64,000 bases of DNA, taken from assembly GCF_014396385.1 (NCBI RefSeq), contig NZ_CP060716.1, positions 868,001-932,000 on the forward strand. Reading direction: 5' to 3'. A program made the position numbers and the translations under genes. Position 1 is the first letter of the stretch; every line of letters begins with the position of its first letter. Below, piece by piece: positions 54,248 through 62,558 of this stretch. Source of the DNA: Leucobacter denitrificans (GTDB lineage: Bacteria > Actinomycetota > Actinomycetes > Actinomycetales > Microbacteriaceae). Under the pieces are notes generated by a model. The model was not told where the DNA came from, made no database searches, and saw only the letters and a program-made list of their open reading frames with translations.

Positions 54248-55255
54248 ATGTCAACACCTAAGAGCATCGCCGTCGCCGTGCTGAATAAGCTCGGCGCGGC
54301 GGTGCTCGTGGTGTGGCTCACCGCCACTGTCGTCTTCTTGGCGCTCAGGGCATCAGGTGATCCACTCGAAGCAATTCTCGGCGGCCCCGGTTCTCAAGCG
54401 AGCCCCGAGGCCGTCGCGCAAGCGCGCGCAGATTACGGCCTCGACCAGCCATTCTTCATGCAGTATCTCTCCCAGCTCTGGCGAGTAGCGACACTGCAGT
54501 TCGGCGACTCCTACGCCCGCAAGCAGCCAGTCGCAGACCTGCTTGCCGCAAACGTTCCCCCAACCCTTGTGCTCGCGACGTTGGCTTTCGTGCTCGCGTG
54601 GGTACTCGCGCTCGCTGCGACCCTTGCAGCGTCGACCGCGCGGGGTCGCCTGGGTCGTGCGATTCGATCCGCTCTCACCGGAATCGAGACCGTCTCGAGC
54701 GTCATGCCACAGTTCTTTCTCGGCGCCGTACTCATCTTGGTGTTCGCTTCGCAGCTGCAGTGGCTGCCCGCGACCGGAGGCGCTTCAGGCGGCGCCCGTG
54801 CGCTCATACTGCCCGTGATCACGCTCGCTGTTCCCATCGCCGGCTACCTCGCACACGTACTCCACGGGCCACTCACCGAAGCCGACACCGCACCGTTCGC
54901 AACCACCGCACGCTCGCGCGGCGCTTCGGAGTCCCGCGTGCTGCTGCGCCATACACTCAGGCACGCCGCACTCCCGGCTATCTCGCTTTCGGGGTGGGCC
55001 TATGGTTCGCTGCTGAGCGGCGCAGTGGTCGTCGAGGTGCTCTTCGCCCGGCAGGGCCTCGGCAGGCTCTTGCTCGAAGCCACAACCGTGCGCGATATGC
55101 CGGTCGTCATCGGGTCGATCACCATCGTCGCGCTGTTGTACGTCGTCGTACTCATCGTCACTGACATTGTCGAGCGGATCGTCGACCCCCGCGGCACTGC
55201 CCGTCGTGAACTCGCGAGCTCCGGCTCAGATGCATCAACCGAGGTGGTCGCATGA
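54248..55255 (+). CDS. ABC transporter permease (DppB type)
   Basis: The 335-residue protein has six transmembrane segments and the DppB/OppB opening pattern with GDPLEAILGG and a long first periplasmic loop. The EAA motif region is ATTARSRGASESRVLLRHTL, followed by LSGAVVVEVLFARQGLGRLL. It starts 8 bp after the binding-protein gene and overlaps the second permease by 4 bp. Confidence 0.93.
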   Translation: MSTPKSIAVAVLNKLGAAVLVVWLTATVVFLALRASGDPLEAILGGPGSQASPEAVAQARADYGLDQPFFMQYLSQLWRVATLQFGDSYARKQPVADLLAANVPPTLVLATLAFVLAWVLALAATLAASTARGRLGRAIRSALTGIETVSSVMPQFFLGAVLILVFASQLQWLPATGGASGGARALILPVITLAVPIAGYLAHVLHGPLTEADTAPFATTARSRGASESRVLLRHTLRHAALPAISLSGWAYGSLLSGAVVVEVLFARQGLGRLLLEATTVRDMPVVIGSITIVALLYVVVLIVTDIVERIVDPRGTARRELASSGSDASTEVVA

Positions 55256-56094
55256 CTATAACGGCAACGAGACCGCGGTTCTCTCTGCGCTCCCTCGAAT
55301 CGGGATGGTTCTCGGTGACGATCTCAGCGCTGTTTCTCGCGTTCATCACCATTGCAGCGCTAGCGCCTTCACTCCTCGCCCCAGGCGATCCGCTTGCGAT
55401 TGCGCCCACGGAAGGATTTGCGGAGCCCTCACTCGTACATCTCTTCGGTACCGACGAGTCGGGTCGTGACATCTACACCCGTGTGGTGCATGGCGCTGGC
55501 TCATCGGTCGGCATCGGCCTCGCCGCCACCGCGATCGGCGTGGTCGCCGGCGCTGTGCTCGGATTCGCCGCGGGTCTCGGGCCTCGCTGGCTCGATGCGG
55601 CTCTCGCACGGGTATTTGAGGTGCTCTTCGCGCTCCCCACGCTTGTCATAGCCCTGCTATTTGTGGCCGTGCTCGGAGGCGGCGCCTGGTCGGCAACCCT
55701 CGCGATCGGGCTTGCAACTATTCCCGGCTACGCCCGCATGATTCGCGCGCGAGTTCGCGGAATCGCGGCAAGCGGGTATGCCGAATGGGCGCGTCTTGAC
55801 GGCGCCGGCCCGTTCAGCGTGTTTGCGAAACACATCGCCCCGAACTCGCTCTGGCCGCTGGTCTCTGCAGCCACCCTGGGTGTCGGCCAGTCGATCGTCT
55901 GGGTTGCCGCGCTCGGCTTCCTCGGTCTTGGTGCCGAGCCACCCGCACCCGAGTGGGGCGCGATGCTCGACGCGGGCAGGGTGTACCTCTCGAGTGCCTG
56001 GTGGATGACTGTGATGCCCGGCCTCACGATCGTCGCAACCGCAACCGCCCTCACTGTCATCGGGCGCCGCTTCGCAGCAGGAGGTAGCCGATGA
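55252..56094 (+). CDS. ABC transporter permease (DppC type)
   Basis: The 280-residue DppC/OppC-like protein has an N-terminal TM, the HLFGTDESGRDIYTRVVHGA signature and further TMs. The EAA loop is GYAEWARLDGAGPFSVFAKH, followed by LGFLGLGAEPPAPEWGAMLD. It overlaps both neighbours by 4 bp (ATGA), so the whole transporter is translationally coupled. Confidence 0.94.
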   Translation: MTITATRPRFSLRSLESGWFSVTISALFLAFITIAALAPSLLAPGDPLAIAPTEGFAEPSLVHLFGTDESGRDIYTRVVHGAGSSVGIGLAATAIGVVAGAVLGFAAGLGPRWLDAALARVFEVLFALPTLVIALLFVAVLGGGAWSATLAIGLATIPGYARMIRARVRGIAASGYAEWARLDGAGPFSVFAKHIAPNSLWPLVSAATLGVGQSIVWVAALGFLGLGAEPPAPEWGAMLDAGRVYLSSAWWMTVMPGLTIVATATALTVIGRRFAAGGSR

Positions 56095-57590
56095 CTGGCA
56101 CCGTGCTTGAGATTGCAAACCTCACGGTCACCCGAAAGGGCGCTGGAGGGGTGCGAGTCCCCGTGCTGCACGATATCAGCCTGTCGCTCGCTCCTGGCGA
56201 GTGCCTCGCGATTGTCGGCTCGTCTGGTGCTGGCAAGTCCGTGCTTTCGCGAACGTTGCTCGGGCTCACCGACGCGAGTGGCGGAAACTCGTGGCGTGTG
56301 GATGCCGAGCAGTTCGACATCGCCGGGCAAGACGTTCGTCGGGCCTCGCGCCGGCAGTGGCGCTCGCTCCGCGGCAGCGAGGTCGCGCTCGTGCTGCAAG
56401 ACGCTCTGCAATCCCTCGATCCATTGCGAACTATCGAGGCTGAGGTAAGCGAGGCCCTTGCCATTCGCGGTGTGCCGCGGCGTGAACGTCGGGCGCAGAC
56501 GATCCGCGCGCTTGAGGCGGCTGGCCTCCCCCATGCCGAGACGCTGCTGCACCTTCGCTCAGACGCTCTCTCGGGAGGAATGCGCCAGCGTGCCCTCATT
56601 GCCTCAGCACTGATCGGCAATCCATCAATCCTCATCGCAGATGAGCCGACGACCGCGCTCGACCCCGCAACTGCGCGGCAGGTACTCGATGAGTTCGCGC
56701 GGGTGCGTGATTCGGGAGCCTCCCTCGTTGTAGTGAGTCACGACCTTGCAGCTGTTGCTCGCATTGCCGACCGCATCGCGGTCATCGAAGACGGTACGTT
56801 TGTTGAAGTTGGCCACGCCACGCAGATACTTGAAGAGCCGCACCACCCAGCCACGAAGGCGCTCGTCGCCGCAATCCCCCATCGTGGGGCTGGCTCACGA
56901 CCCGATGCCGCCCCTGCTGGCGAAGTACTCGCAGAGTTCACCAATGCAACGAGATCGTTCGGCGAGAGAGGCGGAAAGTACCTCGGCGTACGAGACGTCA
57001 ATCTCACGGTCAATCGCGGCCAAATTCTCGGTGTTGCCGGTGGATCAGGCGAGGGCAAGACCACCCTGTCGCGAATCCTTGCCGGGGCTGAGCGCCTCGA
57101 CTCGGGCAACCTCACGCTTCGCGATGGATCGCGCGTGCGACTCATTCCGCAGGATCCGCTTGCGACCTTCGATCCACGCTGGCGAACCGCCCGTATTCTT
57201 GCGGCAACCATCAAGCGCGCGGAGTATGCCGCGGGTGAGGCGCCCACGCCCGCAGCGCTCATGGAGCGTGTGGGTTTGAGTCCTGCGTTGCTCTCGCGGT
57301 ATCCGTCAACGCTCTCTGGCGGAGAACGCCAGCGCGTGGCAATCGCGCGCGCGCTTGCGGCACGACCAAACATTCTGGTGTGTGACGAGGCGGTCTCGGC
57401 GCTCGACACCGTCACTCAAGCGGGCGTACTCGACCTGCTTGCCACACTCCGCAGCGAACTCGCCATTGTGTTCGTCTCGCACGACCTCTCGGCGCTCCTG
57501 TCGGTCGCCGACCGGGTCGTGGTGATGCAAGAGGGGCGGATCGCGACACCAGAAGAAACCGAAGCGTTTCTCGCCGTCGAACACGCGTAA
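56091..57590 (+). CDS. Dual ABC ATPase (DppD-DppF fusion)
   Basis: The 499-residue protein contains two ATPase modules. The first has Walker A IVGSSGAGKSVLS, signature LSGGMRQRALI and Walker B ILIADEPTTALD. The second has Walker A VAGGSGEGKTTLS, signature LSGGERQRVAI and Walker B ILVCDEAVSALD. The second Walker B has DEA instead of DEP, which is common. This single fused chain powers the dipeptide-type importer and completes the operon. Confidence 0.93.
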   Translation: MTGTVLEIANLTVTRKGAGGVRVPVLHDISLSLAPGECLAIVGSSGAGKSVLSRTLLGLTDASGGNSWRVDAEQFDIAGQDVRRASRRQWRSLRGSEVALVLQDALQSLDPLRTIEAEVSEALAIRGVPRRERRAQTIRALEAAGLPHAETLLHLRSDALSGGMRQRALIASALIGNPSILIADEPTTALDPATARQVLDEFARVRDSGASLVVVSHDLAAVARIADRIAVIEDGTFVEVGHATQILEEPHHPATKALVAAIPHRGAGSRPDAAPAGEVLAEFTNATRSFGERGGKYLGVRDVNLTVNRGQILGVAGGSGEGKTTLSRILAGAERLDSGNLTLRDGSRVRLIPQDPLATFDPRWRTARILAATIKRAEYAAGEAPTPAALMERVGLSPALLSRYPSTLSGGERQRVAIARALAARPNILVCDEAVSALDTVTQAGVLDLLATLRSELAIVFVSHDLSALLSVADRVVVMQEGRIATPEETEAFLAVEHA

Positions 57591-57789
57591 CGGCTGCTGC
57601 CTGCCCCCTGCTGCGTACCCTACCCAACACCTGCCGCACCCCCTGCCCAACGCTTCCCCAACTGTTCAGTGGTCACTTTGGTGCGCCAAACCTGGGCAAT
57701 CTGCGTCAAAGCGCCCACCGAACCAGAACGTAACGTCAAGCTAGTTCGATAGCTTTGGGCTCTAACCTGAGCTATTCACGCGACCGAAG

Positions 57790-57809
57790 TGCTCAATAGA
57801 TATTGAGCA
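57790..57809. promoter_or_regulatory. 20-bp operator-like palindrome
   Basis: TGCTCAATA-GA-TATTGAGCA has two perfect 9-bp arms separated by two bases. It lies 200 bp downstream of the ABC ATPase stop and about 210 bp before the secreted-protein gene. No U-tract is present, so it is more likely a protein-binding site than a terminator. Confidence 0.5.
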
Positions 57810-57888
57810 GCCTCACATCAACTCGCTGTTGTTGAAGTCCTTACCGAAGGATTCCCTGCATCTCGATGCTCGGGACTAGACAATCAAA

Positions 57889-57919
57889 ATGCGCAAGGCA
57901 CGTTTCAATATGCGCAAGG
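57889..57919 (+). promoter_or_regulatory. Direct repeats ATGCGCAAGG at 21-bp spacing
   Basis: Two identical 10-mers begin 21 bp apart, two helical turns, and end 43 bp before a possible -35 box. This geometry is typical of response-regulator or LytTR-type activator sites. They are upstream of the secreted-protein gene at 58022. Confidence 0.5.
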
Positions 57920-58021
57920 TGCGCCAAATCGTGGTTTCTCGTCGTGCAAGAAACTAAATTAATTGACGCGCAGACACTTCAGATCACTAATACTGCGACA
58001 TCAAATTCACGCCAGAGGAGA

Positions 58022-58555
58022 GTGATCATCAAACTAAAACAAATCGCCATTGGCGCACTCATTGCGGGAGCGATGGCGATCGGATCCGCATCGGCTGCGA
58101 CTGCAACCGCGCCAGAAGCCGGCCCAACAAGCGAAGAAGTACCGCCACCCTTTTCTGACTCCACAAGCCTGTCGCCCGAAGATACCTCCCAGGCTCGAGG
58201 CGGGATTCAAAGCTTTGGGTTCAGAGCTGGCGTAGCAGCTGGTTGCTACGGAGAACTAGACAACGTCCACAAATCGGGCGGTATGGCTTCTGTGCACGGT
58301 CGAACCGTATGTGCCACCGGCAGCGGAAATTATGTGTCCCTATCTATTGGGTACATCGGTTGGTTCGGCGAGCGGTACGCGGTTGCTTATAATGATGCCG
58401 CAGCGTCCGGGAACAAGACCGCGTCAGGACAGGTAAAAAGTGTTTGTTCCGGTAAGGGACTTCAGACTTGGCGAGCATTTGGTTATCACAGCACCTTTCA
58501 AGGAGGTTCGACCAAGTACGGGAATACCACGAAAGACGGTCGTTTCAGTTGCTAA
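58022..58555 (+). CDS. Secreted protein of unknown function
   Basis: The 177-residue protein starts at a GTG preceded by AGAGGAGA; the N-terminus IIKLKQIAIGALIAGAMAIG followed by SASA is a signal peptide with probable cleavage after residue ~25. A Pro/Ser/Glu-rich linker (about 26-60) leads to a small domain with four cysteines (AGCYGELD, GRTVCATGSG, KSVCSGKG, GRFSC at the end), which may form two disulfides. The domain is Gly/Tyr/Trp-rich. I do not recognise the family; a toxin, bacteriocin or cell-surface ligand are possibilities only. It begins a three-gene cassette. Confidence 0.65.
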   Translation: MIIKLKQIAIGALIAGAMAIGSASAATATAPEAGPTSEEVPPPFSDSTSLSPEDTSQARGGIQSFGFRAGVAAGCYGELDNVHKSGGMASVHGRTVCATGSGNYVSLSIGYIGWFGERYAVAYNDAAASGNKTASGQVKSVCSGKGLQTWRAFGYHSTFQGGSTKYGNTTKDGRFSC

Positions 58556-59120
58556 TTAATAAGGGAATGAGTGTTGCCACCGCGCTGCTGGTGGCAACAC
58601 TCATTCCCTGCGCTCTTACTGGATGTAGCGGGCCCAAGAGTACCTCGTTTGAGGAGGTGTCAGGTTTCCGAGAATACGAGCCACCCGCTCCCCACCCCCC
58701 CCAAATGCTTCGGTGAAAGATCAGAGCACGCTGGAGAGAGCGAGCAGTATTTGGCGAGAAAATGGTGAACTAAGGTCAAATGCAGCAATAGATGAAAACA
58801 CCATACCCATTAACTACCTCCCACACACAGATGCCCTCCTAGTAGTGTTGGACTCTGAAGTTATTCCAATGGAGGTAAATTTCAGAACCTTCTCTGCGCT
58901 AACTGACACGGGCATCCCGGTTTCGAATATTCCTGATTTCGAAATCAAATGTACTGCCAACCCCGATGCCGTGTGTCATATGACTCCGCTAACTGACTCT
59001 GTCATTATTTCGATCAGCGCATCCATCCTTTCCGAAGGTATGAATGTACTGGAAGCGTACTATGCAACACAAGAGAAGATTGACGTTAAAGAGGGGGTGA
59101 ACCATTATGCAGTTTCATGA
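58549..59120 (+). pseudogene. Lipoprotein gene interrupted at a C8 tract
   Basis: The first frame (TTG 58549 or ATG 58567 to 58716) encodes a lipoprotein signal with lipobox CALTGC and a short Pro-rich stretch. It stops 12 bases after a run of eight Cs (58695-58702). The next frame (GTG 58713 to 59120) continues with about 135 residues having two Cys, and has no ribosome binding site of its own. One extra C would join them into a protein of about 185 residues. The C8 tract could be phase-variable, a mutation or a sequencing error. Alternatively the second part is a coupled gene through the GTGA overlap. Function unknown. Confidence 0.55.
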
Positions 59121-59691
59121 GCATTCCGACTGGAGTAGCTGGACGTTAGCGCGCAATTTTGTTCCCGAGCAATACTGGGATCTTCCGTTAGCCCGCTTCT
59201 TCCTACCGGTGCTGGTCGAAGGAAAGGTCTTACGATGGTCTGAAATTTTGCCTAGTGCGGTGCTAGCGAGTTCTTCACTCGAGGAACTCAGAACAGGTTT
59301 ATCTCTGTCCATGAACAATAGGCCTCTAACAATCAGCAGCGTACTCGACGCAAGAACTGCCATCGCATTGAGTACCGTTCTGGGGGACCTAAAACTCGAT
59401 GGCGCATGGTGGCAAGGCTATGGAGAACAATTAGATGGCCCTCGCTGGGCGGTTTCGAGCGACTATGTACGTTCACCTTTTCCAATCTCTGGACTCCGGG
59501 AGGGTAGTCGTCTTCCCGAGTTTTGCTGGGACGCAGAAGGTGCCTTTGCATGGGGTGGGCGGCTCTACCCAGACTCATTTGTGATCGCAACGAGTGCTAC
59601 TCGACTGCGATCCATCGCATCACACCCAGATTTGGATGTCGCTGGGCTCGAAATGGCTCGATCATTTCTTCCTTTAAGCGTGAACGACTAG
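59107..59691 (+). CDS. Trp-rich protein of unknown function
   Basis: The 194-residue protein has no signal peptide or membrane segment, so it is probably cytoplasmic. It is rich in Trp and aromatic residues (DWSSWTLARNF, GAWWQGYGEQLDG, CWDAEGAFAWGGRLYPD). The ATG follows a strong GAGGGGGTG and overlaps the preceding ORF by 14 bp, so it is in the same operon. No family is recognised. A strong terminator follows it. A role as immunity or accessory protein to the secreted product is speculation. Confidence 0.6.
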   Translation: MQFHEHSDWSSWTLARNFVPEQYWDLPLARFFLPVLVEGKVLRWSEILPSAVLASSSLEELRTGLSLSMNNRPLTISSVLDARTAIALSTVLGDLKLDGAWWQGYGEQLDGPRWAVSSDYVRSPFPISGLREGSRLPEFCWDAEGAFAWGGRLYPDSFVIATSATRLRSIASHPDLDVAGLEMARSFLPLSVND

Positions 59692-59734
59692 CTGCCCTCG
59701 GCTGCCCGACAACACTCATCCTGGAGCGCAGGCA

Positions 59735-59771
59735 AAAACCCCCGCGATCCGAGCGGATCAGCGGGGGTTTT
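59735..59771 (+). terminator. Intrinsic (bidirectional) terminator after the secreted-protein cassette
   Basis: AAAACCCCCGC (59735-59745) pairs with GCGGGGGTTTT (59761-59771), with an inner GATCC/GGATC stem. The A/T ends allow termination in both directions. It lies 44 bp after the last cassette gene and faces the convergent histidine kinase gene. The following 59782-59829 is very G-rich; otherwise 59692-59939 holds nothing. Confidence 0.85.
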
Positions 59772-59939
59772 GGTATTGGATGGGAAAACTTGGGGGGATC
59801 CCGGTCCAGGGGGTGGGTGGTTTTGGGGGTTACCCACATATAGAAGATTACAGAGACGCAGCCTTGCGTCATACCCACCTTTGGCGAAAGATACCTGGAC
59901 TTTTGTCTAGTACTTATCCAGGCCGATTTCCGCTATCGA

Positions 59940-61106
59940 TTAGGCCATCGGCAGCCGCACCGAGACCAGCCAGGAACGGCTTTCAGGATCAGATTCATCG
60001 GGTCCGGCTGTGAACTCACCGCTCACTCCGAGCACGCGCTCGGCCATTCTATTGAGGCCAGTACCGGTCGAGGGTAGATCGCGTCGTGGAACATCGGGCA
60101 GCGGGCTATGAATCTTGAGGCTAACGGTCTCAGGTTCAAGCGAGATCTCGATCCGCACCTCACCCATACCCGCGTACTTCAATACATTCGTGGCAGACTC
60201 GCGCACAACTCTCGCGAAGATAATTTCAGCACCGCGCGGAATGTTTTCGTCATTTGGATCCCCTACACAAGCTACCGTTCGACCGGTAGCTTCAAACTCT
60301 TCCGTCGCTTCCTCAATCGCGGCAGCGAGATCCCCCGAGGGCACCCCAGTACCACGCGGCGCGTCTTCAGCCATCTGAATGACGAACCGGAGGTCACTCA
60401 GCGCCTTTCGCGCGGAGGTCTGAATTGCAGACTGCGACGTCGGCCGCGAATTCTCGTCGTCAACGAGTTGCACGTGCATGGCGATCACCGTGAGGTGATG
60501 CGCGATACTGTCGTGCAGCTCCCCTGCGATCCACTTACGCTCGGCGAGCACCGCTTCGCGCTCCCGCTCGGCCTGCTCGACAAGTTCTCGTTCAAGTCTG
60601 GTGCCACGGGCATAGGAAATGCGGAGCGCGAGGCCCACACCACCGGAGAGCGTGGCCGAGATGAGCACGAGTGCGATGCTCGTAGGCATCGTCGCGTCTT
60701 CTCCATACAGGAACGCGTACAGCGCATTGAGGATGAGCAAGCCACCCACATACGCGAAAATAATTGTGGTGCTCGCAAGCCGGAGCACCAGACCCGCTGC
60801 AATCGCTCCGGCAACAAGTGCCGGAGCCGCGGATCCAACGAACAATGAAACTGCAATGACGCCCGCAAGCGTACTCACCGCAATGAGCGGTGACCAGATG
60901 AACAGCGCGAAACTCAGGGTCGTCGCAATGCTCAGCAGAGTGCGGAACCAGTCAAGATCGGATGAGGTAAAGAATCCGACCAAATCTATGGAGACAATGC
61001 CGCCGATTAAGACGAGCACTGCAATGCGTTCGGGTCGGGTCAGTGGTTCAGCCTGGCCCAGTTGAAAGCGCGTAGAAGCACGTTCTGATTCCCCGCGAAT
61101 CGTCAT
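59940..61106 (-). CDS. Two-component sensor histidine kinase (NarL-type partner, HisKA_3)
   Basis: The 388-residue protein has about six transmembrane helices between residues 27 and 165 and no large external domain. It therefore probably senses a membrane-associated or small hydrophobic signal. The HisKA_3 box is KWIAGELHDSIAHHLTVIAM (His198). The ATPase part has VVRESATNVLKYAGMG (N box) and GTGLNRMAERV (G box). It is divergent from its response regulator gene. A 14-codon peptide ORF lies 26 bp upstream on the same strand. Confidence 0.92.
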   Translation of the reverse strand: MTIRGESERASTRFQLGQAEPLTRPERIAVLVLIGGIVSIDLVGFFTSSDLDWFRTLLSIATTLSFALFIWSPLIAVSTLAGVIAVSLFVGSAAPALVAGAIAAGLVLRLASTTIIFAYVGGLLILNALYAFLYGEDATMPTSIALVLISATLSGGVGLALRISYARGTRLERELVEQAEREREAVLAERKWIAGELHDSIAHHLTVIAMHVQLVDDENSRPTSQSAIQTSARKALSDLRFVIQMAEDAPRGTGVPSGDLAAAIEEATEEFEATGRTVACVGDPNDENIPRGAEIIFARVVRESATNVLKYAGMGEVRIEISLEPETVSLKIHSPLPDVPRRDLPSTGTGLNRMAERVLGVSGEFTAGPDESDPESRSWLVSVRLPMA

Positions 61107-61132
61107 GCTTCCAAGTATCCCCTATTTGGCGT

Positions 61133-61177
61133 TTAGCCGATGCCGAGCAGCTTGGCGAGAAGTTCCCAGAAAGTCAT
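61133..61177 (-). CDS. Putative 14-residue amphipathic peptide upstream of the kinase
   Basis: The ORF encodes MTFWELLAKLLGIG, with an ATG preceded by GGGGGTGA at ideal Shine-Dalgarno spacing. The stop is 26 bp before the kinase ATG. The peptide can form an amphipathic helix (W, L, L, L, L, I on one face, E and K on the other). It could be a leader peptide that couples translation or a self-produced signal for the adjacent multi-TM kinase. It is too short for ordinary gene finders; no homology was tested. Confidence 0.45.
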   Translation of the reverse strand: MTFWELLAKLLGIG

Positions 61178-61217
61178 TTATTTCACCCCCGTTTTGTATC
61201 CGAATGTCTAAGTAGTT

Positions 61218-61288
61218 CTAGTCTCGTGGGGGTTGTGCTTTTTCGTATCCTCCGTATGGTCAGACTATGACTAGCCAAAGGTCTAGTC
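61218..61288. promoter_or_regulatory. CTAGTC/GACTAG sites in the kinase-regulator divergent region
   Basis: CTAGTC occurs at 61218-61223, and an inverted pair GACTAG-N8-CTAGTC at 61269-61288. Inverted hexamers with short spacing are typical of NarL/LiaR-type response-regulator sites, suggesting autoregulation of both divergent genes. One more GACTAG occurs at 57874, upstream of the secreted-protein gene. Confidence 0.5.
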
Positions 61289-61351
61289 TTTAATAAAGTG
61301 CTGAATATGGCCCGTAATACTTCACAAGCCCCGCAGAACTAAGATTGATTC

Positions 61352-62002
61352 ATGGATGAAATTCGGGTTCTCATTACCGACGACGATCCGCTCGTGCGCC
61401 TCGCCCTCAAGCAGTTTGTGGCGCGCGCACCTGAAATCTCAGTCATCGGCGAGGCAGAGAACGGCTTCGAAGCGATAGAAGCTGTCGGCAACCTTCATCC
61501 CGACATTGTGATGATGGACGTACAGATGCCCGGCATGGGTGGCATTGAAGCGACCGGAGAGATCACCTCTCGCTGGCCGGAGGTGCTGGTGCTCGCGGTG
61601 ACGACCCTGGACAATCGCGAAACCGTACTCCCTATGCTTAGCGCCGGGGCTTCGGGATACATGCTCAAGGACTCAAGTCCCGATGAGATTGTGAGCGCGC
61701 TCAGGCAAGCGCACCAGGGAACGAGCTCACTCTCACCACGAGTCGCAGCCATGCTGGTACAGCATGTACGTGAGGCGAAGCCGACAACGACCGGAGACTT
61801 GGAAGCACTTACAGCTCGCGAGACAGAGGTGCTTGAGAAGCTCGCAGAGGGAAAGTCGAACGCCGAGATCGCTGAGACCCTCCACGTCTCTGAGGGAACC
61901 GTTAAGGCGCACCTAGGCGGCATCATGACGAAGTGGCAGGTTCGCGACCGTGTGCAGGTGCTCGTAACCGCCGCGCGGGCTGGTCTCATCGACTTCAGCT
62001 GA
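61352..62002 (+). CDS. Two-component response regulator (NarL/FixJ family)
   Basis: The 216-residue protein has a receiver domain with the acidic cluster near residue 10, phosphoacceptor Asp56 (IVMMDVQMPG), Thr84 and Lys106 (GYMLKDSS). A LuxR-type HTH follows (LTARETEVLEKLAEGKSNAE, IAETLHVSEGTVKAHLGGIM). It is divergent from the HisKA_3 kinase and is certainly its partner. GACTAG-type inverted sites in the intergenic region are probable targets. Confidence 0.95.
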   Translation: MDEIRVLITDDDPLVRLALKQFVARAPEISVIGEAENGFEAIEAVGNLHPDIVMMDVQMPGMGGIEATGEITSRWPEVLVLAVTTLDNRETVLPMLSAGASGYMLKDSSPDEIVSALRQAHQGTSSLSPRVAAMLVQHVREAKPTTTGDLEALTARETEVLEKLAEGKSNAEIAETLHVSEGTVKAHLGGIMTKWQVRDRVQVLVTAARAGLIDFS

Positions 62003-62558
62003 GCGAAGTACTTTCACCTTCGTGCGCACGGAGCGAGATACCCTCGCTAAACAGGAATTCCGGTTCGTGTTCGAGCGCGAGTTGTGGCAGCCGTTCGCCC
62101 CTACTTCCCGGCCAGGCGAGTTGAGCCGCAGTGGATCGCGTGTCTGAGCTGTACGCACCATAGGTCCCGGCCCCAAGAGTTTTTCAGCGGCGCGAACAAT
62201 GCGTCAATTTGGTGAATTGCTGCGGATTGGGTCCAAGTGGCGACCACCGCTTTGTGATGGCGCCCCGCCCAGGCGGTTGACTCACTGTGTGTCTCTGCCA
62301 CGGCACGTCCGAGTGCGCGGATCTCGACGAGCTGTGTTACTGAATCCGCGAGCGCCGCCGCAATCCCGTCGCCGAGTGCTGCGTCCGCTCGATCCACAAG
62401 GACATATCAAGGTGATCGCCAATCTAACCCCGGCCTGGCTCCCCCCTTCTCGTCGATAGCGCGGGCACGCTCGGCGCTGAGCGCTACCCGTGACAATGGC
62501 GCCGCGCCGAGAGAACGTGGTCTTCATGGTTCAGAGATCGACTGGACGGAGCGTTCAG
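62003..62558. other. 556-bp region without a convincing gene
   Basis: Only one ORF is suggestive: a minus-strand stretch at 62101-62397 (98 codons, GTG start, with RADAALGDGIAAALADSVTQ and LVEIRALGRAVAETHSE). It looks protein-like in composition but has no ribosome binding site and matches no family I recognise. It may be a gene remnant. No hairpin terminator was found after the response regulator gene. Confidence 0.4.

Larger units (their letters stand above)
57591..58021 (+). other. Regulatory region before the secreted-protein cassette
   Basis: No convincing gene was found in these 431 bp. They contain an operator-like palindrome (57790-57809), a GACTAG hexamer (57874-57879) and a pair of ATGCGCAAGG direct repeats (57889-57898 and 57910-57919). 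A possible promoter follows, TTGACG at 57963-57968 with ACTAAT at 57986-57991 (17-bp spacing). The spacing fits an activator-controlled promoter for the gene at 58022. Confidence 0.55.

Noticed and set aside
57866..58021. Longer N-terminus for the secreted protein (start at 57866)
   Set aside because: It would place the signal peptide 52 residues inside the protein and cover the direct repeats and promoter; the GTG at 58022 has a good ribosome binding site.
62199..62459. 86-codon plus-strand ORF in the 62-kb gap
   Set aside because: Arg/Pro-rich composition without a ribosome binding site or recognisable domain; the opposite frame is more protein-like but is also unconvincing.
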